Origin: Paludibacteraceae bacterium
GTDB taxonomy: Bacteria > Bacteroidota > Bacteroidia > Bacteroidales > Paludibacteraceae
Assembly (NCBI GenBank): GCA_017961765.1
Contig: JAGCWQ010000028.1
Span: 1 to 54,557, forward strand
Direction: 5' to 3'
Length of the DNA stretch: 54,557 bases
A program made the position numbers and the translations under genes. Positions 32,010 through 39,184 of this stretch are shown piece by piece. Positions within the stretch are counted from its first letter, which is position 1; each line of letters opens with the position of its first letter. The notes under the pieces were generated by a model that ran no database searches, had not been told where the DNA came from, and saw nothing but the letters and a program-made list of their open reading frames with translations.

Positions 32010-32255
32010 ATGATGACACCCACTACGCTCATTCTTTACAAATGCAGCAACCCTTCTTGGGGAGAGATGCTTATCGAGACGGACGAACATTTCCCGACTT
32101 CTGAGCGGGCTCTCGAAATCTATAAATCGTATCTTGTGGAAACTCCGCTTGGGAAAAGCCGCCCTTCCCTGATTGACGCGTCGGTTGTTGAGGAACAGCC
32201 GAAAGTGATTTTCGGTGTCATGCTCAACGAAGAAAAAGTTATGAAACTCATTTAG
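32010..32255 (+). CDS. Hypothetical protein, 81 aa
   Basis: The product (MMTPTTLILYKCSNPSWGEM...) is a small alpha/beta protein. The second ATG at 32013 is an equally good start. It is followed two bases later by the cysteine-peptidase-like gene. Function unknown. Confidence 0.65.
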   Translation: MMTPTTLILYKCSNPSWGEMLIETDEHFPTSERALEIYKSYLVETPLGKSRPSLIDASVVEEQPKVIFGVMLNEEKVMKLI

Positions 32256-32257
32256 TT

Positions 32258-32689
32258 ATGAAGGCACCAATCAGATTTGTCAAGGTAGGAAAGAAGAAGA
32301 TTCAGGTATGGTTCGATAACTTCGAGTACTATCAGCCGAACGACCATATTTGCGGAGACTGCGGTATTCGTGCGGTGTCTAAGGCATTGAACTGCACTTG
32401 GAAAGAATCTCTCGCCAAACTGTACGAAAGCGCCCTGAAACTGCAGGAGGCACCGGAATCGAGAGAGTGCATAAGCGACGTGCTTACTTCGAACGGTTTC
32501 GTATGGATTCCTACGAGCCCCAAGAAAGGCGAGAAGCGCCCCACCGTGTCCGGCTTTATGAAGTCCCATCAGAAAGGTACGTACGTGTTCAACGTATCGA
32601 GCCACGTCGTGTGCGGCGCTGACGGAAAATACTACGATATTTGGGACAGCGGTTCAAAATCTTTGTACGGATATTGGGCTAAAGAATAG
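32258..32689 (+). CDS. Putative papain-fold cysteine protease/transferase, 143 aa
   Basis: The protein has NDHICGDCGIRAVSKALNCTW with a candidate nucleophile Cys before a helix, a late SSHVVCGADGKYYDIWDSG giving His and Asp, and a GTYVFN strand. This C...H...D order and the D-G-x-Y-Y-D-x-W-D-S-G block occur in small phage proteins of many Gram-positive and Bacteroidota phages that I believe adopt a papain-like fold. No experimental function known to me. Confidence 0.6.
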   Translation: MKAPIRFVKVGKKKIQVWFDNFEYYQPNDHICGDCGIRAVSKALNCTWKESLAKLYESALKLQEAPESRECISDVLTSNGFVWIPTSPKKGEKRPTVSGFMKSHQKGTYVFNVSSHVVCGADGKYYDIWDSGSKSLYGYWAKE

Positions 32690-32698
32690 CCGCCCTGA

Positions 32699-32706
32699 TA
32701 TTTATA
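32699..32706 (+). promoter_or_regulatory. TATTTATA motif
   Basis: GATATTTATAGGG lies 16 bases before the ATG at 32723, matching the motif used upstream of fibre genes. Confidence 0.45.
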
Positions 32707-32722
32707 GGGAAATACGGCTATT

Positions 32723-33145
32723 ATGGCAAATACGATAAAAGTCAAAGAATCAGATATAAAAAACGCTATTCATGAGGCTGTGTTCGGCTTGGACGGCGGC
32801 GATTTGGAAGGCTTGGGACTTAGGAACCCTGCCGACGAATATACCGTAAACTATACCGAACTCGCTGAGAAATGCGAATCGCTCAGGGAATACCTGCAAT
32901 CGTTCAAAACATACATAGACGGTGTTGAGGAAGATGCCGAAAACGGCGTTGAAAAGCAGGATGGTGTGCACACGGTTGCCACAATGAGGAGCTATTGGTC
33001 CGACGACCCTGACGACAAAGATCTTGCTGACATTTTGAAAGAACTCAGCTGGAACCTCTACAAAATCGAAAGTTCATTAACGGAAACCGCAAGCCAGGCA
33101 CAGCATATGGCTCAGTGGCAAGCCAGAATGAACTCAAGACGATAA
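32723..33145 (+). CDS. Hypothetical protein, 140 aa, possible virion component
   Basis: The product (MANTIKVKESDIKNAIHEAV...) is acidic and helical with a Gln/Met/Arg-rich C-terminus (ASQAQHMAQWQARMNSRR). It has the TATTTATA-type upstream motif shared with fibre genes, which hints at late expression. No domain recognised. Confidence 0.6.
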   Translation: MANTIKVKESDIKNAIHEAVFGLDGGDLEGLGLRNPADEYTVNYTELAEKCESLREYLQSFKTYIDGVEEDAENGVEKQDGVHTVATMRSYWSDDPDDKDLADILKELSWNLYKIESSLTETASQAQHMAQWQARMNSRR

Positions 33146-33156
33146 ATTCTCACACT

Positions 33157-33336
33157 ATGACATACGAGGAAAAAGTCCTGGGAGAGACAATTTCCAAATT
33201 GGAAACACATCTCCTGCCCAATTATGGGGACAAGTTTGATCCTGAGACACGTAAGAACGTGAAGAAAATGCTGAAAAAAATGTACGACATGGCATTTGAT
33301 AAAGGCAAACAATGGATTGAAAGAGCACGTAAATAA
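33157..33336 (+). CDS. Small hypothetical protein, 59 aa
   Basis: The product (MTYEEKVLGETISKLETHLL...) is helical and basic at the C-terminus (KGKQWIERARK). The longer frame reaches into the upstream gene and is rejected. It ends just before a strong terminator. Confidence 0.6.
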   Translation: MTYEEKVLGETISKLETHLLPNYGDKFDPETRKNVKKMLKKMYDMAFDKGKQWIERARK

Positions 33337-33342
33337 TTTGGC

Positions 33343-33375
33343 AACCGCAAGATTTTGAAGTCTTGCGGTTTTTTG
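33343..33375 (+). terminator. Intrinsic terminator
   Basis: AACCGCAAGA (33343-33352) and TCTTGCGGTT (33361-33370) form a perfect 10-bp stem with an eight-base loop and a T run. The loop contains a TTTG (33354-33357) 19 bases before the next -7 box. Confidence 0.92.
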
Positions 33376-33376
33376 T

Positions 33377-33384
33377 TATATTTG
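33377..33384 (+). promoter_or_regulatory. -7 box TATATTTG fused to terminator
   Basis: The box starts one base after the T run and its G is four bases before the ATG at 33389, implying a leaderless mRNA. Confidence 0.65.
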
Positions 33385-33388
33385 CTAT

Positions 33389-33670
33389 ATGGAGAAAGAA
33401 TTAGATTGGAACTACGCATCGGGAGTTCAGAAAGAAGCCCTCGACAAGATTGACTTCCTGCCGTATATCGAGAAATACAAGGGTAAAAAACTTTGGAGTT
33501 TGATATCGGCAGTACAGGACGATTACGACAACACCGAACCAACCAACAACGAAGTTCTTGAAGGGTGTACTTTCAATTGGTTCGATGAAAGCGAAATCGT
33601 TGATTACCTCGAAAAGAGGTATCCCGATAAGTTCAGGACGCAAGAGGTATCATATAATGTGATATGCTAA
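33389..33670 (+). CDS. Hypothetical protein, 93 aa
   Basis: The product starts MEKELDWNYASGVQKEALDK and contains KLWSLISAVQDDYDNTEPTN. No family recognised. It has its own promoter box. Confidence 0.65.
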   Translation: MEKELDWNYASGVQKEALDKIDFLPYIEKYKGKKLWSLISAVQDDYDNTEPTNNEVLEGCTFNWFDESEIVDYLEKRYPDKFRTQEVSYNVIC

Positions 33671-33684
33671 TCCGAAATTAGTTG

Positions 33685-33692
33685 TATATTTG
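33685..33692 (+). promoter_or_regulatory. -7 box TATATTTG
   Basis: The box lies 14 bases before the ATG at 33707. The longer frame would start at a TTG inside it. Confidence 0.6.
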
Positions 33693-33706
33693 TGAAAATT
33701 ACAACT

Positions 33707-33979
33707 ATGGCAGAAACACACGAAACAAAAGAAGCAAGAATTCGTATAGAGCGTTCTAACAAAGAACCCTTGCCGTTTGGAGAAGGCGAAGAAAACACAT
33801 ACATAAAGAATCTCGAAATATTGGCCGTCCTGTCCGATATTGTTCGGAAGCATCCGGATTTGAGGTTTGAACTGATCCTTGATCGATACATATACACGAG
33901 GAGTGCAAATCCTGAGCACTATCCAACGTCAACAGAAACACTGAAAACGTTGGAAACCGGATATGACATTCTTGGGTAG
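33707..33979 (+). CDS. Hypothetical protein, 90 aa
   Basis: The product (MAETHETKEARIRIERSNKE...) contains LEILAVLSDIVRKHPDLRFE and EHYPTSTETLKTLE. This resembles a small helical protein family of Bacteroides phages. It is three bases from the nucleosidase gene. Confidence 0.65.
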   Translation: MAETHETKEARIRIERSNKEPLPFGEGEENTYIKNLEILAVLSDIVRKHPDLRFELILDRYIYTRSANPEHYPTSTETLKTLETGYDILG

Positions 33980-33982
33980 GAG

Positions 33983-34597
33983 ATGGAAGACAAGATTAAG
34001 ATAGCATTCATAGGGGCAACCGAAGAAGAGCTCATTAAACTGAGGCAGATTGCTGATAAGCTGCCGAACAACACATACTATTACGTTGTAAAGTCAGGGG
34101 TAGGTAAAGTTAATGCCGCCATAACAACGCAGTTGGTAATAGAAGGGTTCTCACCTGACTATGTGGTGTCGTTCGGTCTGGCCGGCGGGCTTATCCCCGG
34201 CATAAGAGGCAAACTTGTTTGTCCAAAGAGAGTCTTCTATTGGGACGTATGGTGCGGAGAACCCAACCTCAGAGGACAGGTGCAGGGAGAGCCACTTTTC
34301 TATGAGTGTGCCACGAGCCCTATGATTGACGAGTGCATGCAGAAGTACTTCGAAGAGTTCCCGTGCCTTTGCGAGTCTATCGCCACATCCGATAAATTCG
34401 CTGAGACAATGGAAGAAGTCAAGATGATTGAAGATATTGACAGTTGTGCAGTAGCCGTGGATATGGAAGCAGCCGCCGTTGCACAAGTTTGTCATCGGAC
34501 GGGAGTTAAATTCCTTGCTTACAAAGTTATTTCGGATATTGTCGGTTCAGAAAAGCAGTTAGAGCAGTACGAAAAGGCAAAAGAAGAATATTTATAA
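33983..34597 (+). CDS. MTA/SAH nucleosidase-like protein (phosphorylase superfamily)
   Basis: The 204-residue protein has GATEEE at residues 11-16 (the Glu used in catalysis in MtnN), SGVGKVNAAITTQ, FGLAGGLIPG and AVDMEAAAVAQVCH with ISD, which hold the ribose- and base-binding residues. The family hydrolyses methylthioadenosine or S-adenosylhomocysteine to adenine plus the thio-ribose. It is about 25 residues shorter than E. coli MtnN at the C-terminus. In a phage it could lower SAH inhibition of methylation or affect host signals; this is speculation. Confidence 0.8.
   Translation: MEDKIKIAFIGATEEELIKLRQIADKLPNNTYYYVVKSGVGKVNAAITTQLVIEGFSPDYVVSFGLAGGLIPGIRGKLVCPKRVFYWDVWCGEPNLRGQVQGEPLFYECATSPMIDECMQKYFEEFPCLCESIATSDKFAETMEEVKMIEDIDSCAVAVDMEAAAVAQVCHRTGVKFLAYKVISDIVGSEKQLEQYEKAKEEYL
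34589..34596 (+). promoter_or_regulatory. TATTTATA motif upstream of tRNA-Arg
   Basis: The motif overlaps the nucleosidase stop codon and lies nine bases before tRNA-Arg, as other copies precede the tRNA islands. Could be chance since it is coding. Confidence 0.3.
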
Positions 34598-34605
34598 ATA
34601 ACATT

Positions 34606-34677
34606 GCCTGGGTAGTTCAATGGATAGAACGTGGGTTTCCTAAACCTAAAATCAGGGTTCGATTCCCTGCCCGGGTA
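34606..34677 (+). tRNA. tRNA-Arg (anticodon CCT)
   Basis: A full cloverleaf is seen: acceptor GCCTGGG/CCCGGGT, D-stem GTTC/GAAC, anticodon stem TGGGT/ACCTA with loop TTCCTAA, T-stem CAGGG/CCCTG with loop TTCGATT. The discriminator is A and CCA is not encoded. It reads AGG, an Arg codon favoured in phage-type genes of this window. Confidence 0.95.
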
Positions 34678-34704
34678 CAATTTTGATTTCTCATTATTTT
34701 TCCA

Positions 34705-34712
34705 TATCTTTG
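34705..34712 (+). promoter_or_regulatory. Promoter: -33 TTTG and -7 TATCTTTG
   Basis: TTTG at 34682-34685 is 19 bases upstream of the box. The ATG at 34735 follows after 22 bases. Confidence 0.65.
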
Positions 34713-34734
34713 CATCGTATCAAAGAAATTCATT

Positions 34735-35232
34735 ATGGAAGAAAAATCGTTCTATCGCCCCAACTATGGTTTCGACAAAGGTTTCACCCTGTCGAACTGT
34801 CTCCTTTATTATCTCCAATGGTATGACCGTTCCGGCGACTATTGGGCTGATTTGCGTGAGTGCTTGGAGGCCGACGGTTTTTGCGGGCGTGCTTTCTCCG
34901 AATGGGAGATTGTCAGCCTTGTCATCAACGTGGCGAACGAATGGAACATGTATGCTGCCAATCACGGTTACAAACTTATTCCGATCAACGCTTTGCTTAT
35001 CCCCGATTACGAAGTTAGCAACTGGAAACGGGTGACGGACAACCACCCAGAGTGGCTTGCTCTCGTGTGGAAACTTCTTGGTATATTTGCCTTTGACTAC
35101 GAACGTACTGAGTTGAGGATCAAGAAGCCCCACTTCTCCAAGAAAAACCCGTTGAAACCTTGCGACTACAAGAAGGGGGTAACCTACACCAAGGCGAACA
35201 GAGATGTCGAAAAATTCAAAAATTGGGCATAA
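34735..35232 (+). CDS. Hypothetical protein, 165 aa
   Basis: The product starts MEEKSFYRPNYGFDKGFTLS and is rich in Trp and Tyr (NCLLYYLQWYDRSGDYWADL). The C-terminus is basic. No known motif. It overlaps the next ATG by one base. Confidence 0.65.
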   Translation: MEEKSFYRPNYGFDKGFTLSNCLLYYLQWYDRSGDYWADLRECLEADGFCGRAFSEWEIVSLVINVANEWNMYAANHGYKLIPINALLIPDYEVSNWKRVTDNHPEWLALVWKLLGIFAFDYERTELRIKKPHFSKKNPLKPCDYKKGVTYTKANRDVEKFKNWA

Positions 35233-35639
35233 TGGGCTATATTGAAAGGCTTCCGAAATATCTTTATGTTCCGGCGAATGACAGCATTCTGCCGGGGCGT
35301 GTTTTTGCATATGCCCTGCATATCAGCCCTCAGTCCAACCAGATCAGTTATACGCACGGAAGCAAGGTTATCATAAGCAGTGGCCAACTTGGTAGCCTCG
35401 AGAAACTTGCGAAGCAACTGTATGAGGTTATGAAAAACATCGGCCTTCTGAAATATGGAAGTGACGAATTTGTTGAGGACGCCGTTCATTACGATGAACA
35501 ATCTGAAATCACTACCGCAGTGATGGAAGAGGTAAACGGCGTGTTACAGACGTTGCTGAAAAAAGCTTCATCCGAAGAAGAAAGCAAATATCTCGAAAAG
35601 TTCTACCGTGATTTCTGGGAGGAATGGGATAACCGTTAA
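35232..35639 (+). CDS. Hypothetical protein, 135 aa
   Basis: The product begins MGYIERLPKYLYVPANDSIL, with a beta-rich first half and helical second half (EVNGVLQTLLKKASSEEESK). The longer frame into the upstream gene is rejected. Function unknown. Confidence 0.65.
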   Translation: MGYIERLPKYLYVPANDSILPGRVFAYALHISPQSNQISYTHGSKVIISSGQLGSLEKLAKQLYEVMKNIGLLKYGSDEFVEDAVHYDEQSEITTAVMEEVNGVLQTLLKKASSEEESKYLEKFYRDFWEEWDNR

Positions 35640-35666
35640 AGAATTTAACTGAAAAAAAAAAACAAT

Positions 35667-35891
35667 ATGGCAGCAATTAACGAAGCAGGGCTCACTTTTT
35701 GGCAAGAAAAGGAACTCGAAATGGCGATGAGAATACTTCCTCATGCCGCAGGTTGGGACGGTGTGTCTGCGGATTTTGACCCGGTGGCATACTCGCTATA
35801 TATGGCGAACAAGCTTATCACCCAGTTCATGAAGCAGCAAGAAATTCCGTCAGAGGAATACGATAACAATTGGCACGTGGAGGAATCGTAA
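35667..35891 (+). CDS. Hypothetical protein, 74 aa
   Basis: The product (MAAINEAGLTFWQEKELEMA...) is acidic and helical. An A-rich leader with nine consecutive A (35653-35661) precedes the ATG. The TAA stop shares one base with the next ATG. Confidence 0.65.
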   Translation: MAAINEAGLTFWQEKELEMAMRILPHAAGWDGVSADFDPVAYSLYMANKLITQFMKQQEIPSEEYDNNWHVEES

Positions 35892-36085
35892 TGGTTGCTC
35901 TTATCTGTATTATCGGCTATCTCCTGATAGGCTCAGTTTATCTTTTCATTTTCGGTGAATACACCAATTGGAAGAAGTATCTTTTTGCTGCGCTGTGGCC
36001 CATTGCGTTTTTCGTTCTCGGTGCCGCACTTCTCGTGAAAGCCGCGTCTCCAAATAATGACCGTTTTCATTTAGAGAACATGTAA
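35891..36085 (+). CDS. Small membrane protein, 64 aa, two transmembrane spans
   Basis: Two hydrophobic spans (about residues 2-20 and 30-50) flank FGEYTNWKKY. The tail SPNNDRFHLENM is polar. Such two-span proteins can be holins, but there is no lysis gene next to it. Start at 35891 overlaps the upstream stop by one base. Confidence 0.6.
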   Translation: MVALICIIGYLLIGSVYLFIFGEYTNWKKYLFAALWPIAFFVLGAALLVKAASPNNDRFHLENM

Positions 36086-36087
36086 CT

Positions 36088-36327
36088 ATGGTGTGGTTCG
36101 ATACTTTCGGAAAGCTACTTACAAAGGGCGTCGACATCGTTTATGGTACGGTGACGGAAGAGGGTGCTAAACTCGAGTCCGGCATTGTCCATGAAACCGG
36201 CGAGGACGTACTTTGGATTTCGTATAACACGTGGAACGACGGGGAAGAATTCGTTCATGACGTCTTCTTCTACAAGAAAGACTACCCGACAGGCGTGGTT
36301 CAAAGTATTTACAAAATAATCTATTAA
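36088..36327 (+). CDS. Hypothetical protein, 79 aa
   Basis: The product (MVWFDTFGKLLTKGVDIVYG...) is beta-rich and acidic. It is two bases after the membrane protein gene and four bases before the macro-like gene. Function unknown. Confidence 0.6.
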   Translation: MVWFDTFGKLLTKGVDIVYGTVTEEGAKLESGIVHETGEDVLWISYNTWNDGEEFVHDVFFYKKDYPTGVVQSIYKIIY

Positions 36328-36331
36328 CGAT

Positions 36332-36781
36332 ATGTACCAGGTTTTCAAAGGAAACATCGCCCCCGAAGATGGGACAATCTTCGTGTTCGGATCCAACCCA
36401 GAGGGTAGGCATGGCGCCGGTTCAGCCGCAGTCGCCGTGCGTTATTTTGGGGCTCAATACGGAAACGGAGAGGGGCTTCAGGGTAACGCATACGCCCTGC
36501 CAACGACAGAACTAAGGCCTGACAAGCAGGTTAAGGGATACAGGCAGTCTATCCCCGCCGAGCAAATCATCGCCTCTATTATCAAAATGTATCAGACTGC
36601 CGACTCTATGCCGGACAAGAACTTCAAGGTGGCGTACAGGAGTATGCCTGACGAGGTTACGCTATGCGGATATTCAGGCTCGCAGCTCATGACGATGTTC
36701 CGTGAGGCTGCGGAAAAATACGGAGGATACCCAAGCAACGTGTGGTTTTCCGAGGAATGGGCTAACGCAGGAATTCTTTGA
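36332..36781 (+). CDS. Macro-domain-like protein (A1S_2505 phage-associated type)
   Basis: The 149-residue protein has TIFVFGSNPEGRHGAGSAA, then AQYGNGEGLQGNAYALPTTE. The F-G-S-N-x-x-G-R-H-G-A-G and Y-G-x-G-x-G-L-x-G-x-x-Y-A-L/I-P-T blocks are those of phage-associated proteins with a macro-like ADP-ribose-binding fold. Macro domains remove or bind ADP-ribose or process ADP-ribose-1''-phosphate from tRNA repair. The family is clear; substrate is not. Confidence 0.7.
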   Translation: MYQVFKGNIAPEDGTIFVFGSNPEGRHGAGSAAVAVRYFGAQYGNGEGLQGNAYALPTTELRPDKQVKGYRQSIPAEQIIASIIKMYQTADSMPDKNFKVAYRSMPDEVTLCGYSGSQLMTMFREAAEKYGGYPSNVWFSEEWANAGIL

Positions 36782-36799
36782 TTACTCACTTTTTGTTGG

Positions 36800-36807
36800 T
36801 ATATTTG
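36800..36807 (+). promoter_or_regulatory. -7 box TATATTTG upstream of the ATPase gene
   Basis: The box is followed directly by a terminator-like hairpin before the ATG at 36837. Transcription from it would start inside the 5' arm of that hairpin. Confidence 0.55.
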
Positions 36808-36809
36808 CA

Positions 36810-36834
36810 GCAGGCACAAAGCCTGCTTTTTTTT
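36810..36834 (+). terminator. Terminator-like hairpin in the leader of the ATPase gene
   Basis: GCAGGC (36810-36815) and GCCTGC (36821-36826) pair around ACAAA, followed by eight T. It lies after the -7 box and ends two bases before the ATG. It may terminate read-through from upstream, act as an attenuator, or form a 5'-end stem-loop on the mRNA. Confidence 0.8.
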
Positions 36835-36836
36835 GT

Positions 36837-37856
36837 ATGTTCAAAAGTATCACATTTCCACTCAAAGGAACCGGATATATTTTCGATGAGTTCGAAAAGC
36901 CTGTAAAGCCGACGAGATATTCCCGTGGGTGCCGTACCGATGAAGACTATGATAAGGCTGTCGAGGAATGGAAGAAAGAAACAAAAGCATGGAAATCGCT
37001 TCAAGATAAGCATGCACATTTATACCTGTACAAAAACCTGGCAGGCAAGACGTTCACTTTTGCCGAAGACAAGATCAATGTTATATTCGGACCAAACGGA
37101 TCTGGCAAAACAACCATATTGAAGGCGCTTGCCGGTGAAGCATTCTGTAATGACGGCTTCCTGTCTCTCGGTGAGCCTCTGCAAATTGGCGGGTGGGGAG
37201 ACGAAAAGACAGAAGAGGAAGTAATCAGATATAAAGAGGGGAAAAAGTGTAACACCTGTGAAGTCGTGTGGACGGGCAACCCGGTTTACTACGACAACTT
37301 TGAACAGACATACAGACAAGGGTACGGGTTTTTCGGAGGAATAGCAGGTTCTGCACTTGGCGATAGTTTCGACTCGGAAATGGCGTACAGGTTAGGTGTC
37401 CAAACAATATCAGCCGGCCAGAACACGGCGTTCATCTTTTCAAAGATATTGGCAAGGCTGAAAGAGGCCAAAACCGTGAAAGCCTTAATCGAGCAGAAAT
37501 ATGCCGACCAAATGAAACGGGCTAACAGCACGTGGAGAAATTGTTGGCAGGCACAGATAGACTACCTGTCAAAACATGAGGATTTTGATAAGGAGACGCC
37601 CGTAAGCGTGATATTCGATGAAATGGACAAGAGCCTTGATATCACCAAGGTAATCACCGTCTATACGAAACTGTTTCCCGCTATCTTAGAGAAAACCGGA
37701 ATGCAGATAATCACCGTATCGCATAACCCAGTTATCCTCAGTGACGAAATTTTTAACAACCCGAAATACAACATTATCTCAATCGACGACGCATATACCG
37801 CAGAGGCGCGTGTGCAGTTGTCACAACTAAATTTTAGGGAAAATAATTTAAAATGA
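36837..37856 (+). CDS. ABC/SMC-type ATPase, 339 aa
   Basis: The protein has Walker A FGPNGSGKTT (about 83-92), an ABC signature-like QTISAGQ (about 188-194), Walker B VSVIFDEMD (about 257-265) and an H-loop TVSHNP (about 294-299). This is the nucleotide-binding head of RecF/SMC/OLD-like ATPases with a short insert instead of a long coiled coil. No nuclease domain is visible. It may act in DNA repair, or in defence or counter-defence. The next gene overlaps by ATGA. Confidence 0.82.
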   Translation: MFKSITFPLKGTGYIFDEFEKPVKPTRYSRGCRTDEDYDKAVEEWKKETKAWKSLQDKHAHLYLYKNLAGKTFTFAEDKINVIFGPNGSGKTTILKALAGEAFCNDGFLSLGEPLQIGGWGDEKTEEEVIRYKEGKKCNTCEVVWTGNPVYYDNFEQTYRQGYGFFGGIAGSALGDSFDSEMAYRLGVQTISAGQNTAFIFSKILARLKEAKTVKALIEQKYADQMKRANSTWRNCWQAQIDYLSKHEDFDKETPVSVIFDEMDKSLDITKVITVYTKLFPAILEKTGMQIITVSHNPVILSDEIFNNPKYNIISIDDAYTAEARVQLSQLNFRENNLK

Positions 37857-38281
37857 ATGATATGAAACAGGAGATTAAAGACTTCGTAGAAGGATACAAC
37901 AAAACAATGGATTTTAACAAGGAAATTCTCGAAAGTTTCGGTAAGGGATATGTTCCTAGTTACACAAAGAATTTTATCAAAGAATATCTTTCTACGAATA
38001 AGATAACCGAAGAGGGGTATGACTTGGAAAACGCTAAGTTGTACACCTATGAACAAACCGGCACACAAGAGTTGCAGGCATTTAACAACAAAACATACGG
38101 AACAACGTATTTTTGGTTTAAGCCGGGCGAAACCGAAGAAGAATACAAAAAGAGAAAAACGGACAGCATTGGGAAGCATGCATTAGAGAGACTGAAAGAA
38201 ATCAGTATGGAAATGGCTGCGCTCGACGGAGAAAAAAACGAGTTTGAAAAAATTTGCAATGGACTAAATTTTAAGGCATGA
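37853..38281 (+). CDS. Hypothetical protein, 142 aa, partner of the ATPase gene
   Basis: The product (MNDMKQEIKDFVEGYNKTMD...) has a YFWFKPGETEEEYKKRK segment and helical ends. It is translationally coupled to the ATPase, so the products may interact. No family recognised. Confidence 0.65.
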   Translation: MNDMKQEIKDFVEGYNKTMDFNKEILESFGKGYVPSYTKNFIKEYLSTNKITEEGYDLENAKLYTYEQTGTQELQAFNNKTYGTTYFWFKPGETEEEYKKRKTDSIGKHALERLKEISMEMAALDGEKNEFEKICNGLNFKA

Positions 38282-38517
38282 AGATAAACGACAACTATGA
38301 GGAGATGGTTAAACTCCTCGATAGCGGTAAGCCGCTTTTCGTCAGCGAGGATAACGTCAATTGGCACATAGCCACAAAGGACGAGTCCGAAGTCGTCATT
38401 TACAACGAATGGCAAATGCCGTTGCGTATGCTCCACGTGTACAGAGTCGGAACGAGAAAGATGAACGCCGACACCCTGAGGGCGAAACAGTATAAGTTTG
38501 TTAAAGTCGCCGAATAA
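38278..38517 (+). CDS. Hypothetical protein, 79 aa
   Basis: The product (MKINDNYEEMVKLLDSGKPL...) has a VNWHIATKDESEVVIYNEWQ strand set and a basic C-terminus. It overlaps the upstream gene by ATGA. Function unknown. Confidence 0.65.
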   Translation: MKINDNYEEMVKLLDSGKPLFVSEDNVNWHIATKDESEVVIYNEWQMPLRMLHVYRVGTRKMNADTLRAKQYKFVKVAE

Positions 38518-38519
38518 AA

Positions 38520-38831
38520 GTGGGCAAAACAGATCAACATATTTTTCTTTCAGAGGACTTTGAAGGGGACAGGGAGTTTGTTCTTCCTGGGCCAGGTGAA
38601 GTGGTGTCAGTACCGGAAGAATTCGTGGACGGAGTGCATGCACGTCAGTTCATGACTTCCGATCAGTTCCCGTTGAGAATAAGGGTTCATTCCACAGGGC
38701 AACTGTTGGAAGTGCACGGCTTTCATAAGGGAATGGCGATATACACGTCCCGCTTCAATGAAGGAGGGGTGTATGCTTCCATAAGGGGTTCTTATAGAGG
38801 GAAATTCGGTGAAGATTTTATTTACGTTTAA
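38520..38831 (+). CDS. Hypothetical protein, 103 aa (GTG start)
   Basis: The frame begins with GTG at 38520, two bases after the upstream stop; no ATG is well placed. The product (MGKTDQHIFLSEDFEGDREF...) is beta-rich with GEVVSVPEEF. Function unknown. Confidence 0.6.
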   Translation: MGKTDQHIFLSEDFEGDREFVLPGPGEVVSVPEEFVDGVHARQFMTSDQFPLRIRVHSTGQLLEVHGFHKGMAIYTSRFNEGGVYASIRGSYRGKFGEDFIYV

Positions 38832-38850
38832 CTGACAAAATGGCAGAAAT

Positions 38851-39045
38851 ATGAGGCATAAGACTACAAAAGTATGGGAAGTTAACGAGCACAGGCTCGT
38901 TATTGCGGATACGCTGCAAGAAGCCGCAAACATTTACGATGAAGAATTTGGCACACTAGAAGCAGTCAGCGTTAAATTAGTGGCTTCTTCAAGTCAGCAA
39001 AGCTACGCCTTGACTAAGGAAATAGACGACGACGATCTGGCATAG
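38851..39045 (+). CDS. Small hypothetical protein, 64 aa
   Basis: The product (MRHKTTKVWEVNEHRLVIAD...) has TLQEAANIYDEEF, a helix, and an acidic end EIDDDDLA. Function unknown. Confidence 0.6.
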   Translation: MRHKTTKVWEVNEHRLVIADTLQEAANIYDEEFGTLEAVSVKLVASSSQQSYALTKEIDDDDLA

Positions 39046-39046
39046 T

Positions 39047-39157
39047 ATGGAACTTAAAATATTGATAGCATGCGTTGTCGCATTCTTGATAGGTGTGATT
39101 GTGTATTCGACTGACGACGATAACTGGCCGGACTGGCCGGACAATTTTGGTTATTAG
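39047..39157 (+). CDS. Small single-span membrane protein, 36 aa
   Basis: The frame gives MELKILIACVVAFLIGVIVY followed by an acidic, Trp-containing tail with WPDWPDN. The ATG is one base after the upstream stop. One membrane span, tail outside. Function unknown. Confidence 0.5.
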   Translation: MELKILIACVVAFLIGVIVYSTDDDNWPDWPDNFGY

Positions 39158-39169
39158 AAAGTTTGTTCT

Positions 39170-39177
39170 TATCTTTG
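39170..39177 (+). promoter_or_regulatory. Promoter: -33 TTTG and -7 TATCTTTG of the ACP gene
   Basis: TTTG at 39146-39149 is 20 bases upstream of the box. The ATG at 39185 follows after seven bases. Confidence 0.65.
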
Positions 39178-39184
39178 TACAGAA

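Noticed and set aside
35081-35092. TATATTTG-like string inside the gene at 34735
   Set aside because: It encodes part of LLGIFAF, lies far from any start codon and has no gene directly downstream.
35891-36085. Holin for the amidase or transglycosylase
   Set aside because: The two-span proteins at 35891, 41926 and 49769 are not next to the lysis-type genes, so a holin call has no support beyond topology.
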